64,000 nt of DNA from Legionella beliardensis (lineage in GTDB: Bacteria > Pseudomonadota > Gammaproteobacteria > Legionellales > Legionellaceae). Position 1 is the first letter of the stretch; the number at the start of each line of letters is the position of its first letter. Positions 17,391-26,116 of this stretch are shown one piece after another. The stretch lies in contig NZ_UGNV01000002.1 of assembly GCF_900452395.1 (NCBI RefSeq), positions 1 through 64,000 on the forward strand, given 5' to 3'. The notes beneath the pieces are model-generated. The model was not told where the DNA came from. It ran no database searches and saw only the letters and a list, made by a program, of their open reading frames with translations. Position numbers and translations under genes: made by a program.

Positions 17391-18434
17391 TCAAGCAACC
17401 TCAGAATCTTTCGTGTAACTGAAGATATATTGAAGTAAATCTTGATAATCTTCTGCGGCATTGTTTGCCTTACCAGAACTATATATATTATTTGACTTTT
17501 GAATACTTTTTGGGATTTCTGCGCAATATCGAATAACAACAGGGCACAAATAATGTATTATTGCTTCTTTTTTCTTTGCTCCTTTTATAGCTTCACTAGT
17601 TGTCGAGATTCGACGGTCTATACTTGAAAAGTAACAATGAATATCAATATCATCATCTAAATTGAAGGTGTCTTGCAGTTCATTTATTTCATTAAGAATT
17701 TTTTCAGCACCATCAATAGCATAATTATCACTACGCATTGGAATAAGGACTGATCTTAATAATTTCTTATCCAATTGTGAAATGGCACAAACACTTGAAG
17801 CAAATATACTAGATAATTGCGGAGTGTGATCTTGAAATATTTTTGTATTTTCGCCTAAATATCTAAATATTTCTTCATAGAAATTCAACATCCCTTTTTT
17901 TATCTCAGCAGGCTTAGATAAGACTTTATCTATATAAACTTGGTTAAGGTTAGATTTAATAAACCAAACATTTTGACCAACTTCGGTAAGAATATTTTCA
18001 ATCTTTGTTTTTCCTTCCAGGAAATCAATAAGAATAAGTTCGTTATCTTCAGCAGGAGCACCAAACATAGAAGCTGTAAAGCTGCCTTGCGGATCGGTAT
18101 CTACAACTACTATCGGATCATCTCTATGAATAATTCTGCGTGCGGATGCGCTTAGAGAGTGAGTGCCTGTTGTTTTACCAACTCCTCCACATAAATTTGC
18201 TGATAAAATAACTCCGCCTTTATTAAAGCAGTATTTATTATGTTCAAGTAAAAAATGAGTTGTTGCTTCTGGAGATAAGCCAACTATGCGATCATTTACC
18301 CTGGTGACGAGAGGCTCAGAAGCCTCTTTAAAATAACGACTTATAAGAGTTTTATTAATCTCTGTGAGACGGGATAGTTCACTAATTTTTATTTGGGAAA
18401 CATCCACTTTGTATTCCTTATTCCAGTGAAACAA
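17391..18434 (-). CDS. parA: ParA-family partition ATPase with N-terminal helix-turn-helix
   Basis: 347 residues. An N-terminal HTH-like region (about 15-50, LSRLTEINKTLISRYFK) precedes the deviant Walker A LCGGVGKTTGTHSL (about 80-93). Here Cys replaces the usual first Lys. Walker A' is IVVVDTDPQGSFTASMFG and a later switch-like block is SVLIPMRSDNYAIDGAEKI. N-terminal HTH plus ATPase is the P1/F ParA (type Ia) layout, in which ParA also represses its own operon. It is the first gene of a leftward operon continuing into the DNA-binding partner and the peptide/methyltransferase/MFS genes. A repeat array lies just upstream. Confidence 0.85.
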   Translation of the reverse strand: MFHWNKEYKVDVSQIKISELSRLTEINKTLISRYFKEASEPLVTRVNDRIVGLSPEATTHFLLEHNKYCFNKGGVILSANLCGGVGKTTGTHSLSASARRIIHRDDPIVVVDTDPQGSFTASMFGAPAEDNELILIDFLEGKTKIENILTEVGQNVWFIKSNLNQVYIDKVLSKPAEIKKGMLNFYEEIFRYLGENTKIFQDHTPQLSSIFASSVCAISQLDKKLLRSVLIPMRSDNYAIDGAEKILNEINELQDTFNLDDDIDIHCYFSSIDRRISTTSEAIKGAKKKEAIIHYLCPVVIRYCAEIPKSIQKSNNIYSSGKANNAAEDYQDLLQYIFSYTKDSEVA

Positions 18435-18562
18435 ATTATGTTTTAATAATACATTAATGTTTCATGATATGTAAATCTTTTCAAAGGCAATTTTTGTAAA
18501 TTATACTTAAATTGAATCAGAAACAATTTTTAAACCTAAGAATATAATGGAATATGGTGTAC
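18435..18562 (-). promoter_or_regulatory. parA upstream region
   Basis: Highly AT-rich stretch ahead of parA. ParA proteins with an N-terminal HTH usually bind their own promoter. No single promoter stands out, but the short distance to the first repeat (18563) suggests the array also regulates this operon. Confidence 0.3.
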
Positions 18563-19070
18563 AAAGGGGTTTATAAGCCTCTATGACACAGATAATATCT
18601 GAATATGATTTAAATTCTATCAGCTAAAAAAGACTATTTAATCATTAAATAGTCTTGCATTATATTTTAAAAATAAGGGTGGATTTAAAGAGTAGATTTT
18701 AAAATACGAACTTAAATTATACAAAAGGTTATTTAATCATTTTATTAGTTTTGGCTAATGTGCATAGATGTAAAATCGGTAGGCGCCTAAAAATAGTAAT
18801 AATATTTAAATACTACTACTTTTTACTACTATTAAACCCCTTTCAGATTCCATAACCATTTAAGGGTCTATAAACCCCTATCATTGTAGTTTTATTAGTT
18901 CTAATGAATCATATTTAAACAATTATTATCAATATGGTTCATAGACCCCTATCTTGCTTATGGCTTATCAATCGGGTTTATCAATCTAGTTTATAAATGG
19001 TATTTATAAATCATGTTGATAAACCCTGTTTATAAAACGTATCTATAAATATGGTTCATAGACCCCTTTT
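18563..19070. repeat. Iteron / centromere-like repeat array (motif GGGGTYTATRAACC)
   Basis: Repeated variants of AGGGGTTTATAAACCCCT and its half-sites occur on both strands: 18563-18578, 18862-18881, 18936-18953, 18973-18985, about 19016-19036 and 19050-19070. Partial copies are at 18831-18844. Two further copies lie inside the neighbouring gene (16857-16870, a perfect GGGTTTATAAACCC palindrome, and 17150-17181, two half-sites facing each other). Location beside a ParA operon suggests a partition site (parS) or a replication origin with iterons. No DnaA box cluster was recognised. Confidence 0.6.
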
Positions 19071-19167
19071 TTAAATTTAACTTTTTAGTATCTGTCACGA
19101 AATGATCTAGTCGAGTAGACTGAAAGGCGTAAGGGGTGTTTATTAATTTTAATCAAACACACTATAT

Positions 19168-19677
19168 TATGAAACAATCAAAAGAGAAGGTTTTTATTGC
19201 ATTTGTTGTTAAGCATCTTATAAAAAGAAAAATAATGAGTTTAGATGTAGCTAGGTTTGATAGAGGGATAGCGGGCTATTAAAGTCGCCGATGATCATCG
19301 ACTTATACGCTTAGATCGTCACTTGGTGGGATGAGCTTCTTGAATTAATATTACTCTATTTAGAGCGTACTGAGCGGGGCTTTTGGTAGATAGGTAGATC
19401 GCTTCGAGTAAGTATTCATTTGGGTATTTATCTGTTGTAATAACTATTTAATTTAACCGATAGAACGACTGAGCAACATATACGTGACAATACTGCGTTT
19501 AGGTTATTTTGTGGAAATAGCCAGTTAAAGCGCTGGCATATGCTAGCTCACCCTAAAATCGAAAAGAAAAAACTTATTGATTATAATTGCATCAGATAAT
19601 TTCGCGCCTCGACACCTTATCCCCAGAATCAGTGGATAAGTATGTGGAGAAGGTAGTTAATTCTTTATTTTGAAGGA
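19168..19677 (+). pseudogene. Degenerate IS5-like (DUF772) transposase remnant
   Basis: Short stretches in different frames resemble an IS5/IS1182-type transposase N-terminus: NLTDRTTEQHIRDNTAFRLFCG around 19451-19516, then RLDTLSPESVDKYVEKVV around 19605-19660 (the family's SRLSPE element). Several stops and frame changes separate them, and the catalytic region is missing. No clear terminal inverted repeats are visible. The identity rests on short motifs, so the call is tentative. Confidence 0.45.
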
Positions 19678-19858
19678 CATTTATCAACGGATTACATTTT
19701 ATATTTAGCACATTAACATATGAGTTAACCCGGATTTCCCTCAGCAAAACATCTCACCAAAATATTAGTAATGAAAAACGAACGAATAAAATTACTACAG
19801 AATAAGTTTATGAGATATCATAACATCTATAGTCAAATGGTCGTTTTATTTAGCTCTA

Positions 19859-20377
19859 TTAACGTTGTTTATAAACCACATAAAATAGATAATCTTCTTC
19901 ATTGTTGTGAAACTGAATCTTTCCTTCATATTGCATTTTTGCTTTTTCTAATACACGCTGCGATTTATGATTATCAGGTCGTGTAACAGCTACTAATCTA
20001 TTTACCTTTAAATGAAAAAATCCCCATTTAATAAGCGATTGAACAAGTTCACTTGCATATCCTTTATCCCAACAACTTTTCTTCAGTTGATAGCCAATTT
20101 CTATATCTTGTTGGTTGTCATCGTAGTTCAAATAGACAAGACCAGCTATACCTATAAACATTTTACTTTCTCTCTCAAATACAGAGCCTAAGCAGAAGCC
20201 ATGTTTTTTATAATGCGCAATATCATTTTTCAACCATTGCAAAGTAGTACCACGGTCACGGGTACCGCCTAAATATTTCATTGTTTCTTGATCAGAATGC
20301 AAAGTCTGCCAATTATCAATGTCCGAAAGAGTTGGAGCATGGATGTAAAGTCTCTCTGTTTCAATAAAATGAGTCAT
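19859..20377 (-). CDS. GNAT family N-acetyltransferase (RimJ/RimL-like)
   Basis: 172 residues. It opens with FIETERLYIHAPTLSDIDNWQTLHSD, typical of RimJ/RimL-type GNATs. The acetyl-CoA binding region is DIEIGYQLKKSCWDKGYASELVQSLIKWGF (about 90-120), and VTRPDNHKSQRVLEKAKM is the conserved motif B region. Substrate unknown; family members acetylate protein N-termini, antibiotics or small amines. It stands alone between recombination remnants, and its own promoter is expected in 20378-20450. Confidence 0.85.
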   Translation of the reverse strand: MTHFIETERLYIHAPTLSDIDNWQTLHSDQETMKYLGGTRDRGTTLQWLKNDIAHYKKHGFCLGSVFERESKMFIGIAGLVYLNYDDNQQDIEIGYQLKKSCWDKGYASELVQSLIKWGFFHLKVNRLVAVTRPDNHKSQRVLEKAKMQYEGKIQFHNNEEDYLFYVVYKQR

Positions 20378-20884
20378 AGTAAGTCTATTGTTTCCTGTAG
20401 CCTGTGTTGATAGTTATATAAGTAAAAAATTATTCAGGTGGCATACTTTAGCAAAGCAATTGAAAATACAAAAAATACATTAGGGGTTAACTAGCGAAGG
20501 ATGTCTCCATAAACTAATGAAACTTCTAATTTGATTATTTCTCAATTAATGTAGATTTTAGAATAGTTAGCTGTGCTAGCTTAAATCCGGAAATCATAAT
20601 TTAGGAACTCTATTCTGGAGTTGAAGTTAGCGGTAAAAATTCCATTTCGCTTTAACAGTTTTCTAATGTTTATTACTCTGATCCTTCGGGAACCGAACGA
20701 TGTAAGCTAATTTAATCTAAAATCGCATATAAAATATTTTTTGTTGTTTATTTGTATAACATAAAACGACCGTTATTTATTATATTATTTGTATCTGTTT
20801 TTCACTTTATATATTTAATATGTTCTGTATAATTTAATCCTTAAATAAGGTTAATTATTAACATACATCGTAAATGGATAAATT
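20378..20884. other. Intergenic region upstream of resolvase
   Basis: About 500 bp of AT-rich sequence with no open frame I can support. The last 120 bp (TATAAT-like hexamers around 20827) probably contain the resolvase promoter and may hold its recombination site, but no clear inverted repeat pair was seen. Confidence 0.4.
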
Positions 20885-21508
20885 ATGGCCAAAACCATCG
20901 CTTATATTCGAGCATCAACAGATAAACAAGATTTGAACAATCAAAAATTAGAAATTTATGAGTTTGCTAAGAAAAATAAATTAGTAGTGGATGATTTTAT
21001 CCAAATGACGATTTCCAGTCGGAAGACGATTAAAGAGCGGCGAATTGACGAAATGCTTTCTGTTCTTAATGATGCTGATACCCTCATTGTTACAGAACTT
21101 AGTCGCCTAGGTCGAAGTACGGTAGAAGTGATTGGGCTTATCAATGAGTTAATAAAAAAACAAGTTCGAGTCATTGCTATCAAACAAGGCCTTGATATGA
21201 AGCAGCATGATATGACATCTAAAGTGATGATTACGCTTTTTTCACTGTTTGCTGAACTTGAGCGAGATTTAATTAGTATGCGGACGAAAGAGGCGCTTGC
21301 CAGTAAACGAAGAGAAGGTATTCGTCTAGGTAAGCCCAAAGGAACGATTCAGAAAAGTAAGTTCGATAAAGATGTCGATAAAATTAGAGAGTTATTAAAA
21401 TTAGGGCTATCGGTTAGAAAAATTGCTTCCTATTTAGGTTATAGTAATCATATCGGCCTTAACATGTATGTTAAGAAACGTAATCTTAGACAAGCCTCCT
21501 TTTTATGA
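20885..21508 (+). CDS. Serine recombinase (resolvase/invertase family)
   Basis: 207 residues. The catalytic N-terminal domain begins AYIRASTDKQD, with nucleophile Ser11 and Arg in the YxRxS motif. LSRLGRSTVEV and LFSLFAELERDLISMRTKEAL supply the conserved arginines and the long E helix. A C-terminal HTH (about 160-195, GLSVRKIASYLGYSNHIGLNMYV) completes the protein. The TVEV(I)xLIxEL block resembles phase-variation invertases of the Bacteroides Mpi type. No invertible segment with inverted repeats is evident beside it. Confidence 0.88.
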   Translation: MAKTIAYIRASTDKQDLNNQKLEIYEFAKKNKLVVDDFIQMTISSRKTIKERRIDEMLSVLNDADTLIVTELSRLGRSTVEVIGLINELIKKQVRVIAIKQGLDMKQHDMTSKVMITLFSLFAELERDLISMRTKEALASKRREGIRLGKPKGTIQKSKFDKDVDKIRELLKLGLSVRKIASYLGYSNHIGLNMYVKKRNLRQASFL

Positions 21509-21560
21509 TGACTAATAATCATTTAAATAACCATGTTGTACTCCTGTGATAGGCAGAATC

Positions 21561-21588
21561 TTGTATTTGTGTGTATGTTGTGTATAAT
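21561..21588 (+). promoter_or_regulatory. Likely promoter of hicAB
   Basis: TTGTAT at 21561-21566 and a perfect TATAAT at 21583-21588, separated by 16 bp, lie just upstream of the hicA ATG at 21596. The transcript leader would therefore be very short. Confidence 0.5.
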
Positions 21589-21595
21589 TAAAATA

Positions 21596-21793
21596 ATGAA
21601 GAGCGCAGATATAATAAAAATAATTGAACGTGATGGATGGGTACAATGTCACCAAAAGGGCAGTCACTGTCAGTTTAAGCATGCCACTAAAAAAGGCAGG
21701 GTAACCGTACCGCACCCTAAAAAAGATTTACCTATAAAAACCGTAACCAGCATTTTTAAACAGGCTGGACTTAAGAAGGAGGATATAATATGA
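21596..21793 (+). CDS. hicA: HicA-type mRNA interferase toxin
   Basis: 65 residues from ATG 21596. The dsRBD-like HicA fold is recognisable: SADIIKIIERDGWVQCHQKGSHCQF with the catalytic His in GSH, then VTVPHPKKDLPIKTVTSIFKQAGL. HicA cleaves mRNA and tmRNA. The upstream in-frame extension to 21533 would cover the promoter, so the later ATG is preferred. It overlaps hicB by 4 bp (ATGA). Confidence 0.9.
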   Translation: MKSADIIKIIERDGWVQCHQKGSHCQFKHATKKGRVTVPHPKKDLPIKTVTSIFKQAGLKKEDII

Positions 21794-22194
21794 GATATCC
21801 TATTGTGATACATAAAGATGAGCAAAGTGATTTTGGTGTGATGGTTCCTGATATCCCTGGGTGCTACTCTGCCGGTAGCACTTATGATGAGGCGCTAACC
21901 AATGCCATTGAGGCCATTGAGTGTCATTTGGAAGGCTTACTCATGGATAATGAGCCTATTCCAGTAGGTAGTGCTCTTGATAACTGGATTAATGACGAGG
22001 GATTTCAAGGTGGTGTGTGGGCATTGTTAGATATTGACTTAAGCGAAATATCAGGTAAAGCAAAGCGGATTAATATTACTATGCCTGAGCGTATTTTAAG
22101 CCTTATTGATTTATATGCCAAAAATCATGCCATAAAAAATCGCTCTTCTTTCCTGGCAGATGCCGCACTGAGTTATATCGAAAGCCATAAATAG
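21790..22194 (+). CDS. hicB: HicB-type antitoxin
   Basis: 134 residues. The N-terminal partial RNase-H-like HicB domain (YPIVIHKDEQSDFGVMVPDIPGCYSAGSTYDEALTNAIEAIE) is followed by a C-terminal ribbon-helix-helix-like segment (RINITMPERILSLIDLYAKNHAIKNRSSFLADAAL), used in this family to bind the operon promoter. It neutralises HicA and represses the pair. Confidence 0.9.
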   Translation: MRYPIVIHKDEQSDFGVMVPDIPGCYSAGSTYDEALTNAIEAIECHLEGLLMDNEPIPVGSALDNWINDEGFQGGVWALLDIDLSEISGKAKRINITMPERILSLIDLYAKNHAIKNRSSFLADAALSYIESHK

Positions 22195-22401
22195 TCACCC
22201 AGTTTTTTTGTGGAGGGATAAGTCTTTTATCGCCAATCAGGTTTGAATCGGCGTTTTTCTATTAACCGTGGCGAGTTAACTCCATATATCTTTTTTGATA
22301 TATTACGATTATAAGCGACACCTAATTTCATGGAAGTCGCAATTTAGGTCAAGGGTTACTAGCTGCTATCGCAAACAAACAGGAGTTCAATTAAAATAAA
22401 T

Positions 22402-22557
22402 GTACGGTATCCAGCTCGTATTTCCTTTGCTAAAGAAGACCAACGCTATTTGGTTAAATTTCCTGATATTAAAGAGGCTATATAAGTGAAGGCGGTATAT
22501 TTCAATCCCTCTGAAGCTTCAACATTAGCTATTAAATGTCGATTAGAGGAGGTTTAG
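22402..22557 (+). pseudogene. Remnant of a second HicB-like antitoxin
   Basis: In one frame the sequence reads YPARISFAKEDQRYLVKFPDIKEAI, a stop, then VYFNPSEASTLAIKCRLEE, the two conserved parts of HicB proteins with a TAA between. No matching hicA is seen. The surrounding 22195-22960 otherwise contains only scattered short frames. It is probably a decayed second copy, of a different subfamily from the intact hicB. Confidence 0.5.
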
Positions 22558-22963
22558 TTATGATTAAACTTTCGGTGCGAACGCAGCAGCATTGTTAATT
22601 CATTGGGCTAAAGAGTCAGGACACCAATTACCTCAGAACTAGTATGTAGCTTAAGCACTTCTTGGCCGAGTTTGCGACAGGTAGAGAAAATAGCTTATAT
22701 GTTAGGTTAACAACTTATTATTTTTATGTCGAATTCACGTTTTATAGGTTCCTAACTAAGAGGGTAAAATAATCCGTTCTTTAATTAACGAGCTTTAAAT
22801 AAAGTATTTTAAATCTTGGCAATACTTTTTATATTATTTAAGTTAATGTGCTAAAATGACCGAAGTAATTTGAGGTCCGGGCCGATCCTGGTAAAAAGTT
22901 ATCAAATGACAGCAGCTTCAAGCAATAATCAATTACAAAACCTATTTTATCATTTGAGTTTAA
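22558..22963. other. Intergenic, no supported gene
   Basis: About 400 bp of decayed sequence. A fragment reading SLRQVEKIAYMLG (22668-22706) may be the C-terminal tail of the HicB remnant. Nothing else could be supported. Confidence 0.35.
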
Positions 22964-23764
22964 TCAACCTATTATTTTAGCTTGATATACTTTAGAAATG
23001 TATGAAATATCAAGCAAACCATCCTCATCTACATACGAATGAGTTAATTCATGTATTTGTCGCTCTGCGTTTTTGGTACCAAGATTAACAATGGCCTGTT
23101 GTCCTGAAGTCGAAGATTTTATCATTTCCCAAAAATCTTTCGGGAACATTTTTTTTGACCAAGGAAAAGCTTGTTCAGTCGCATTTTGGAAGGAAGTGTT
23201 TAACTCATCAAGAAAAGGATAAGCTCGATAATTGCGACTGTAATAGTTGACATTTTTATCATAAGAATTCTTTTCTAGAAATGATTCATATTTTTCTAAG
23301 AAAGGGTTCTCTTTCCAATTGCGATTATTTTCGATAATAGCAATTGCACCATTTTTGCGCAAAACTCTCTTTGCTTCAGAATAAAAAAGTGGTCTATTAA
23401 AATATTGCATTGCTAGAGCAGCTAGTACGATATCAACTGAGTTTTTTTCAAGTGGTAACTTTTCTGCGCTCCCTACCATATAAACAATATTTTTTTCAGC
23501 TGTTTCTCGTTTCGCTTGTTCGAGCATATTAAGATCTGGCTCTATTCCAATAACTTTACATTTTTTTTGAGAAGCAAGATAAATACCTTTTGTAGCGATA
23601 CCAGTTCCACATCCTACATCTACGGCAATCGGGTTGTTAATCCCATTAGAAGTTTGTTCCCAAAATTGTAAAAGGGCGAAAAACAATTCATCAGGATAAT
23701 TTGGTCTGGCCTTTTGATAACTAACAGCATCACCTATGAATTTCCGTTTAATTTCTTTAACCAT
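22964..23764 (-). CDS. Class I SAM-dependent methyltransferase
   Basis: 266 residues. Motif I is AVDVGCGTGIATKG (about 47-60), and the acidic ribose-binding residue lies in VIGIEPDLNMLEQAK. The post-motif SAEKLPLEKNSVDIVLAALAMQYF and the AKRVLRKNGAIAI strand complete the Rossmann fold of the Methyltransf_11 group. The opening YQKARPNYPDELF is common in this subgroup of small-molecule methyltransferases. Substrate unknown. Its neighbours give no pathway context. Confidence 0.85.
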   Translation of the reverse strand: MVKEIKRKFIGDAVSYQKARPNYPDELFFALLQFWEQTSNGINNPIAVDVGCGTGIATKGIYLASQKKCKVIGIEPDLNMLEQAKRETAEKNIVYMVGSAEKLPLEKNSVDIVLAALAMQYFNRPLFYSEAKRVLRKNGAIAIIENNRNWKENPFLEKYESFLEKNSYDKNVNYYSRNYRAYPFLDELNTSFQNATEQAFPWSKKMFPKDFWEMIKSSTSGQQAIVNLGTKNAERQIHELTHSYVDEDGLLDISYISKVYQAKIIG

Positions 23765-24006
23765 GAAATTTCCTAAATATCATTGGTAACAAAAGCGAGT
23801 TAGATTAACATTAAATCCAATTTTATCAAAATGGAATTGGGAGTCAGTCAGGATATATGTTTAAAGAGGACTTTTTATATTTAAAACCCTCTACAGCCTT
23901 TATGCACATAGGTGAAAAGGATTTTTATAAATGTTCAGAATTAATCAAAAAAACTTTCATTATGTTATCAAGGAAATTGTATTCGCTTCATCCAGCCTAT
24001 GTTTTT

Positions 24007-25032
24007 CTATATATTCTTTAGAAAAGAAACGAAAAAGATCGTACGCAGAAACATCGATATCATTTCTACAAAATAATTCTGTTTCTGGCATTGGATGAGC
24101 ATTTTTGATGATTCGGAGGTTATTTTTCTTCTACTTCGAAAATAAGCAATATCCGTTGGTGCAAATTTGTTTCCAATGACTATCGTTTTTTTAGCATCTT
24201 CTTTTATAACGCAATCAGATTCTAAAGTAGCCCAATGAGGAATCATTACATCATCTTTTTTTACTTGACGCTGCTTCATATTAGAGCGAACTATATAGTA
24301 GTTTTTATATTCTGATGAAATATTTTTATAATCTTCTGATACATTCATTTCAAATTGGGTTAAACGCAACAATAATGATGCAATTGGTTGAGTCATAGAT
24401 GAAAGTTTTTTTGTTAATGTATTTTCATAGTGTCCAGATAAGTGTAAGGTCTGAATTTGACCGGCAATAACCGCGCTGGCAGATTTGAATGAGCGTCCAT
24501 TCCAAAGATAAGCTTTAATCTTGGAGTCGTGACAACGTTTTGCTACCTTTGTTGCTATTGCACCGCCCAACGAATTTCCTTTTAATATTAATGCATTATT
24601 TTTACCCATGGTTTTTGAGACTTGTAATGCAAGATGAAAACCATCATTTATCAATGCTTGAGAAGACCAAGTGGTTATCCGCTTCAATCCTGTTCCACCA
24701 TAATCAAATCCAATAACAGTATGTTTGGTATCTTTTGCCAATTGGCAGTAAGTTTTTAGTTTTTTTTCATTACGAAAAGTAGCATTTTGTCCATTAAAAA
24801 TGATTATGACATCGCCCAATGGGTTAGGCGGTGTGATTTTAACTGTTTGAAGTATTCGGTTATCTTTTGTTTTTTCTTCTGAAAAAGATACATCCAATCC
24901 TTCATCAAATTTAATATTTTTTAAATCTTGAACATTAGCAAAAATTTGACCTGGAAAAATTGCTATTGAACCGATTAACTTTGCGGCAATGTATGTAGCT
25001 ACAACCGTAGCTACTCCTAAAAATACGTACAT
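24007..25032 (-). CDS. Membrane-anchored alpha/beta hydrolase (C-terminus probably frameshifted)
   Basis: 341 residues as written. The N-terminal hydrophobic anchor (about 1-22) is followed by an alpha/beta-hydrolase core: VIIIFNGQNATFRNE, VIGFDYGGTGLKR and nucleophile elbow LKGNSLGGAIA (Ser154). The written C-terminus (FRSRRKITSESSKMLIQCQ) is not family-like. Reading A3 for A4 at 24139-24142 and T6 for T5 at 24123-24127 gives YFEVEEKNNLRIIKNAHPMPETEL. That supplies the expected catalytic His, and the frame continues to a stop at 23960. Resembles Legionella secreted or membrane hydrolases of unknown substrate. Confidence 0.7.
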   Translation of the reverse strand: MYVFLGVATVVATYIAAKLIGSIAIFPGQIFANVQDLKNIKFDEGLDVSFSEEKTKDNRILQTVKITPPNPLGDVIIIFNGQNATFRNEKKLKTYCQLAKDTKHTVIGFDYGGTGLKRITTWSSQALINDGFHLALQVSKTMGKNNALILKGNSLGGAIATKVAKRCHDSKIKAYLWNGRSFKSASAVIAGQIQTLHLSGHYENTLTKKLSSMTQPIASLLLRLTQFEMNVSEDYKNISSEYKNYYIVRSNMKQRQVKKDDVMIPHWATLESDCVIKEDAKKTIVIGNKFAPTDIAYFRSRRKITSESSKMLIQCQKQNYFVEMISMFLRTIFFVSFLKNI

Positions 25033-25056
25033 ACAAATCCTTACAAAATTATCTTC

Positions 25057-25445
25057 TTATTGATTAATACATCGATAAAATACAGAACGGCTTATTCTTA
25101 TAGTATTACAAATTTCTTTTACTGACATTTTTCCAACTTGATGTGGCACCCTTATAGTTTCGGCTTTTTCAGTGGTTAATACTTTTGGCCTATCACCTTT
25201 TCTATCTTGTTGTTTTACAGAGTCAATCCCAGCCTTAACTCGTTTGCGGATTAATTCAAGTTCCATCTCTGAAAATGCGGCGCAGATATTAAAAACGAGC
25301 ATTCCCATAGGCGTTGAGGTGTCCAAATTATTTTCAAGCGATAAAAATTAAATGCCTTTCTCTTTAAAATCATTAATAAATTCTACTAATTTCATCATGC
25401 GCAGTCCAAGCCTATCTAAACGCACAATACTCGCTCTGCTAACTA
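25057..25445 (-). pseudogene. Truncated serine resolvase/invertase
   Basis: The frame covers the middle and C-terminal parts of a Tn3-type resolvase. It begins SIVRLDRLGLRMMKLVEFINDFKEKGI, followed by an in-frame TAA, then NNLDTSTPMGMLVFNICAAFSEMELELIRKR and a C-terminal HTH (SVKEICNTIRISRSVFYRCI). The N-terminal catalytic serine segment is missing, so it is inactive. The upstream sequence (25446-25530) switches to an unrelated open segment, marking the truncation point. Confidence 0.75.
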
Positions 25446-25789
25446 TTGGGTTTGTTTGGGCTCATCGGATTGGGGAATGGGGAAGGCCTCTGTGAAGATA
25501 GCCCTTAAAACATTGCGTAAGCAAAGAAGACCGCAAAATAGCTTTTTTCGATTGGTATAGATCATTTTCGTGATTTTTTAACCATTTTTCTAAAAATTTA
25601 AACGCCTTTCGCCAATTTTTTCAATGTTTACTTATGCGACTAGTGACTAGTTTTTAAACTTTTATCCAGTACAAAGAATAATTTGACTATTTTGAATCTT
25701 GCTAATATTTTGTTAATTAAGTTAATATACTAAAATATCAATCTAAGTAGCTTTCCTCTTTAGTAATTGTTCTAATAGGTATGCAAAGC
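25446..25789. other. Intergenic / recombination scar
   Basis: About 340 bp. The first 90 bp read leftward as a short unidentified protein fragment (LCLRNVLRAIFTEAFPIPQSDEP then stop), slightly more GC-rich than its surroundings. This is probably a piece of another gene joined to the broken resolvase. The rest is AT-rich, and nothing else is supported. Confidence 0.35.
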
Positions 25790-25996
25790 TTAAATAACTT
25801 CAACCTCTTCGGCTTGCAATCCTTTTTTACCTTGCCCTACTTTAAAGCTAACACGATTACCTTCAGCCAAATGTTTAAAACCACTTGTTTGAATTGCACT
25901 AAAATGAACAAAGTAATCCTTGCCGCTGCTTTCAATAAAGCCAAATCCTTTGTCTTCATTAAACCATTTTACCTTACCATGTATTTTATCTGTCAT
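25790..25996 (-). CDS. cspA: Cold-shock domain protein (CspA family)
   Basis: 68 residues from ATG 25996 ([22 protein letters not shown]). Both RNA-binding motifs are visible: KGFGFI (RNP1) and DYFVHFSAI (RNP2), ending in the standard [10 protein letters not shown]. Single-stranded nucleic acid chaperone. A second copy at 41762-41967 carries a frameshift. Confidence 0.92.
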   Translation of the reverse strand: MTDKIHGKVKWFNEDKGFGFIESSGKDYFVHFSAIQTSGFKHLAEGNRVSFKVGQGKKGLQAEEVEVI

Positions 25997-26116
25997 TATT
26001 ATCTCATCATGTTTGAAATTCAATTCTAACAGCAATTTTAGTTTAGCCTTTTATCTTAGATTACTTTAAATTCTTTTAGCAAAAATTTAAAGTAAAATTT
26101 AGTAAGGGTGATAGCA

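Noticed and set aside
18563..19070. CRISPR array
   Set aside because: The repeats are palindromic, variable, in both orientations and irregularly spaced, with no spacer structure and no cas genes.
20885..21508. Invertible promoter next to the serine recombinase
   Set aside because: I looked for inverted repeats bracketing 20.4-20.9 kb and 21.5-21.6 kb and found none convincing.
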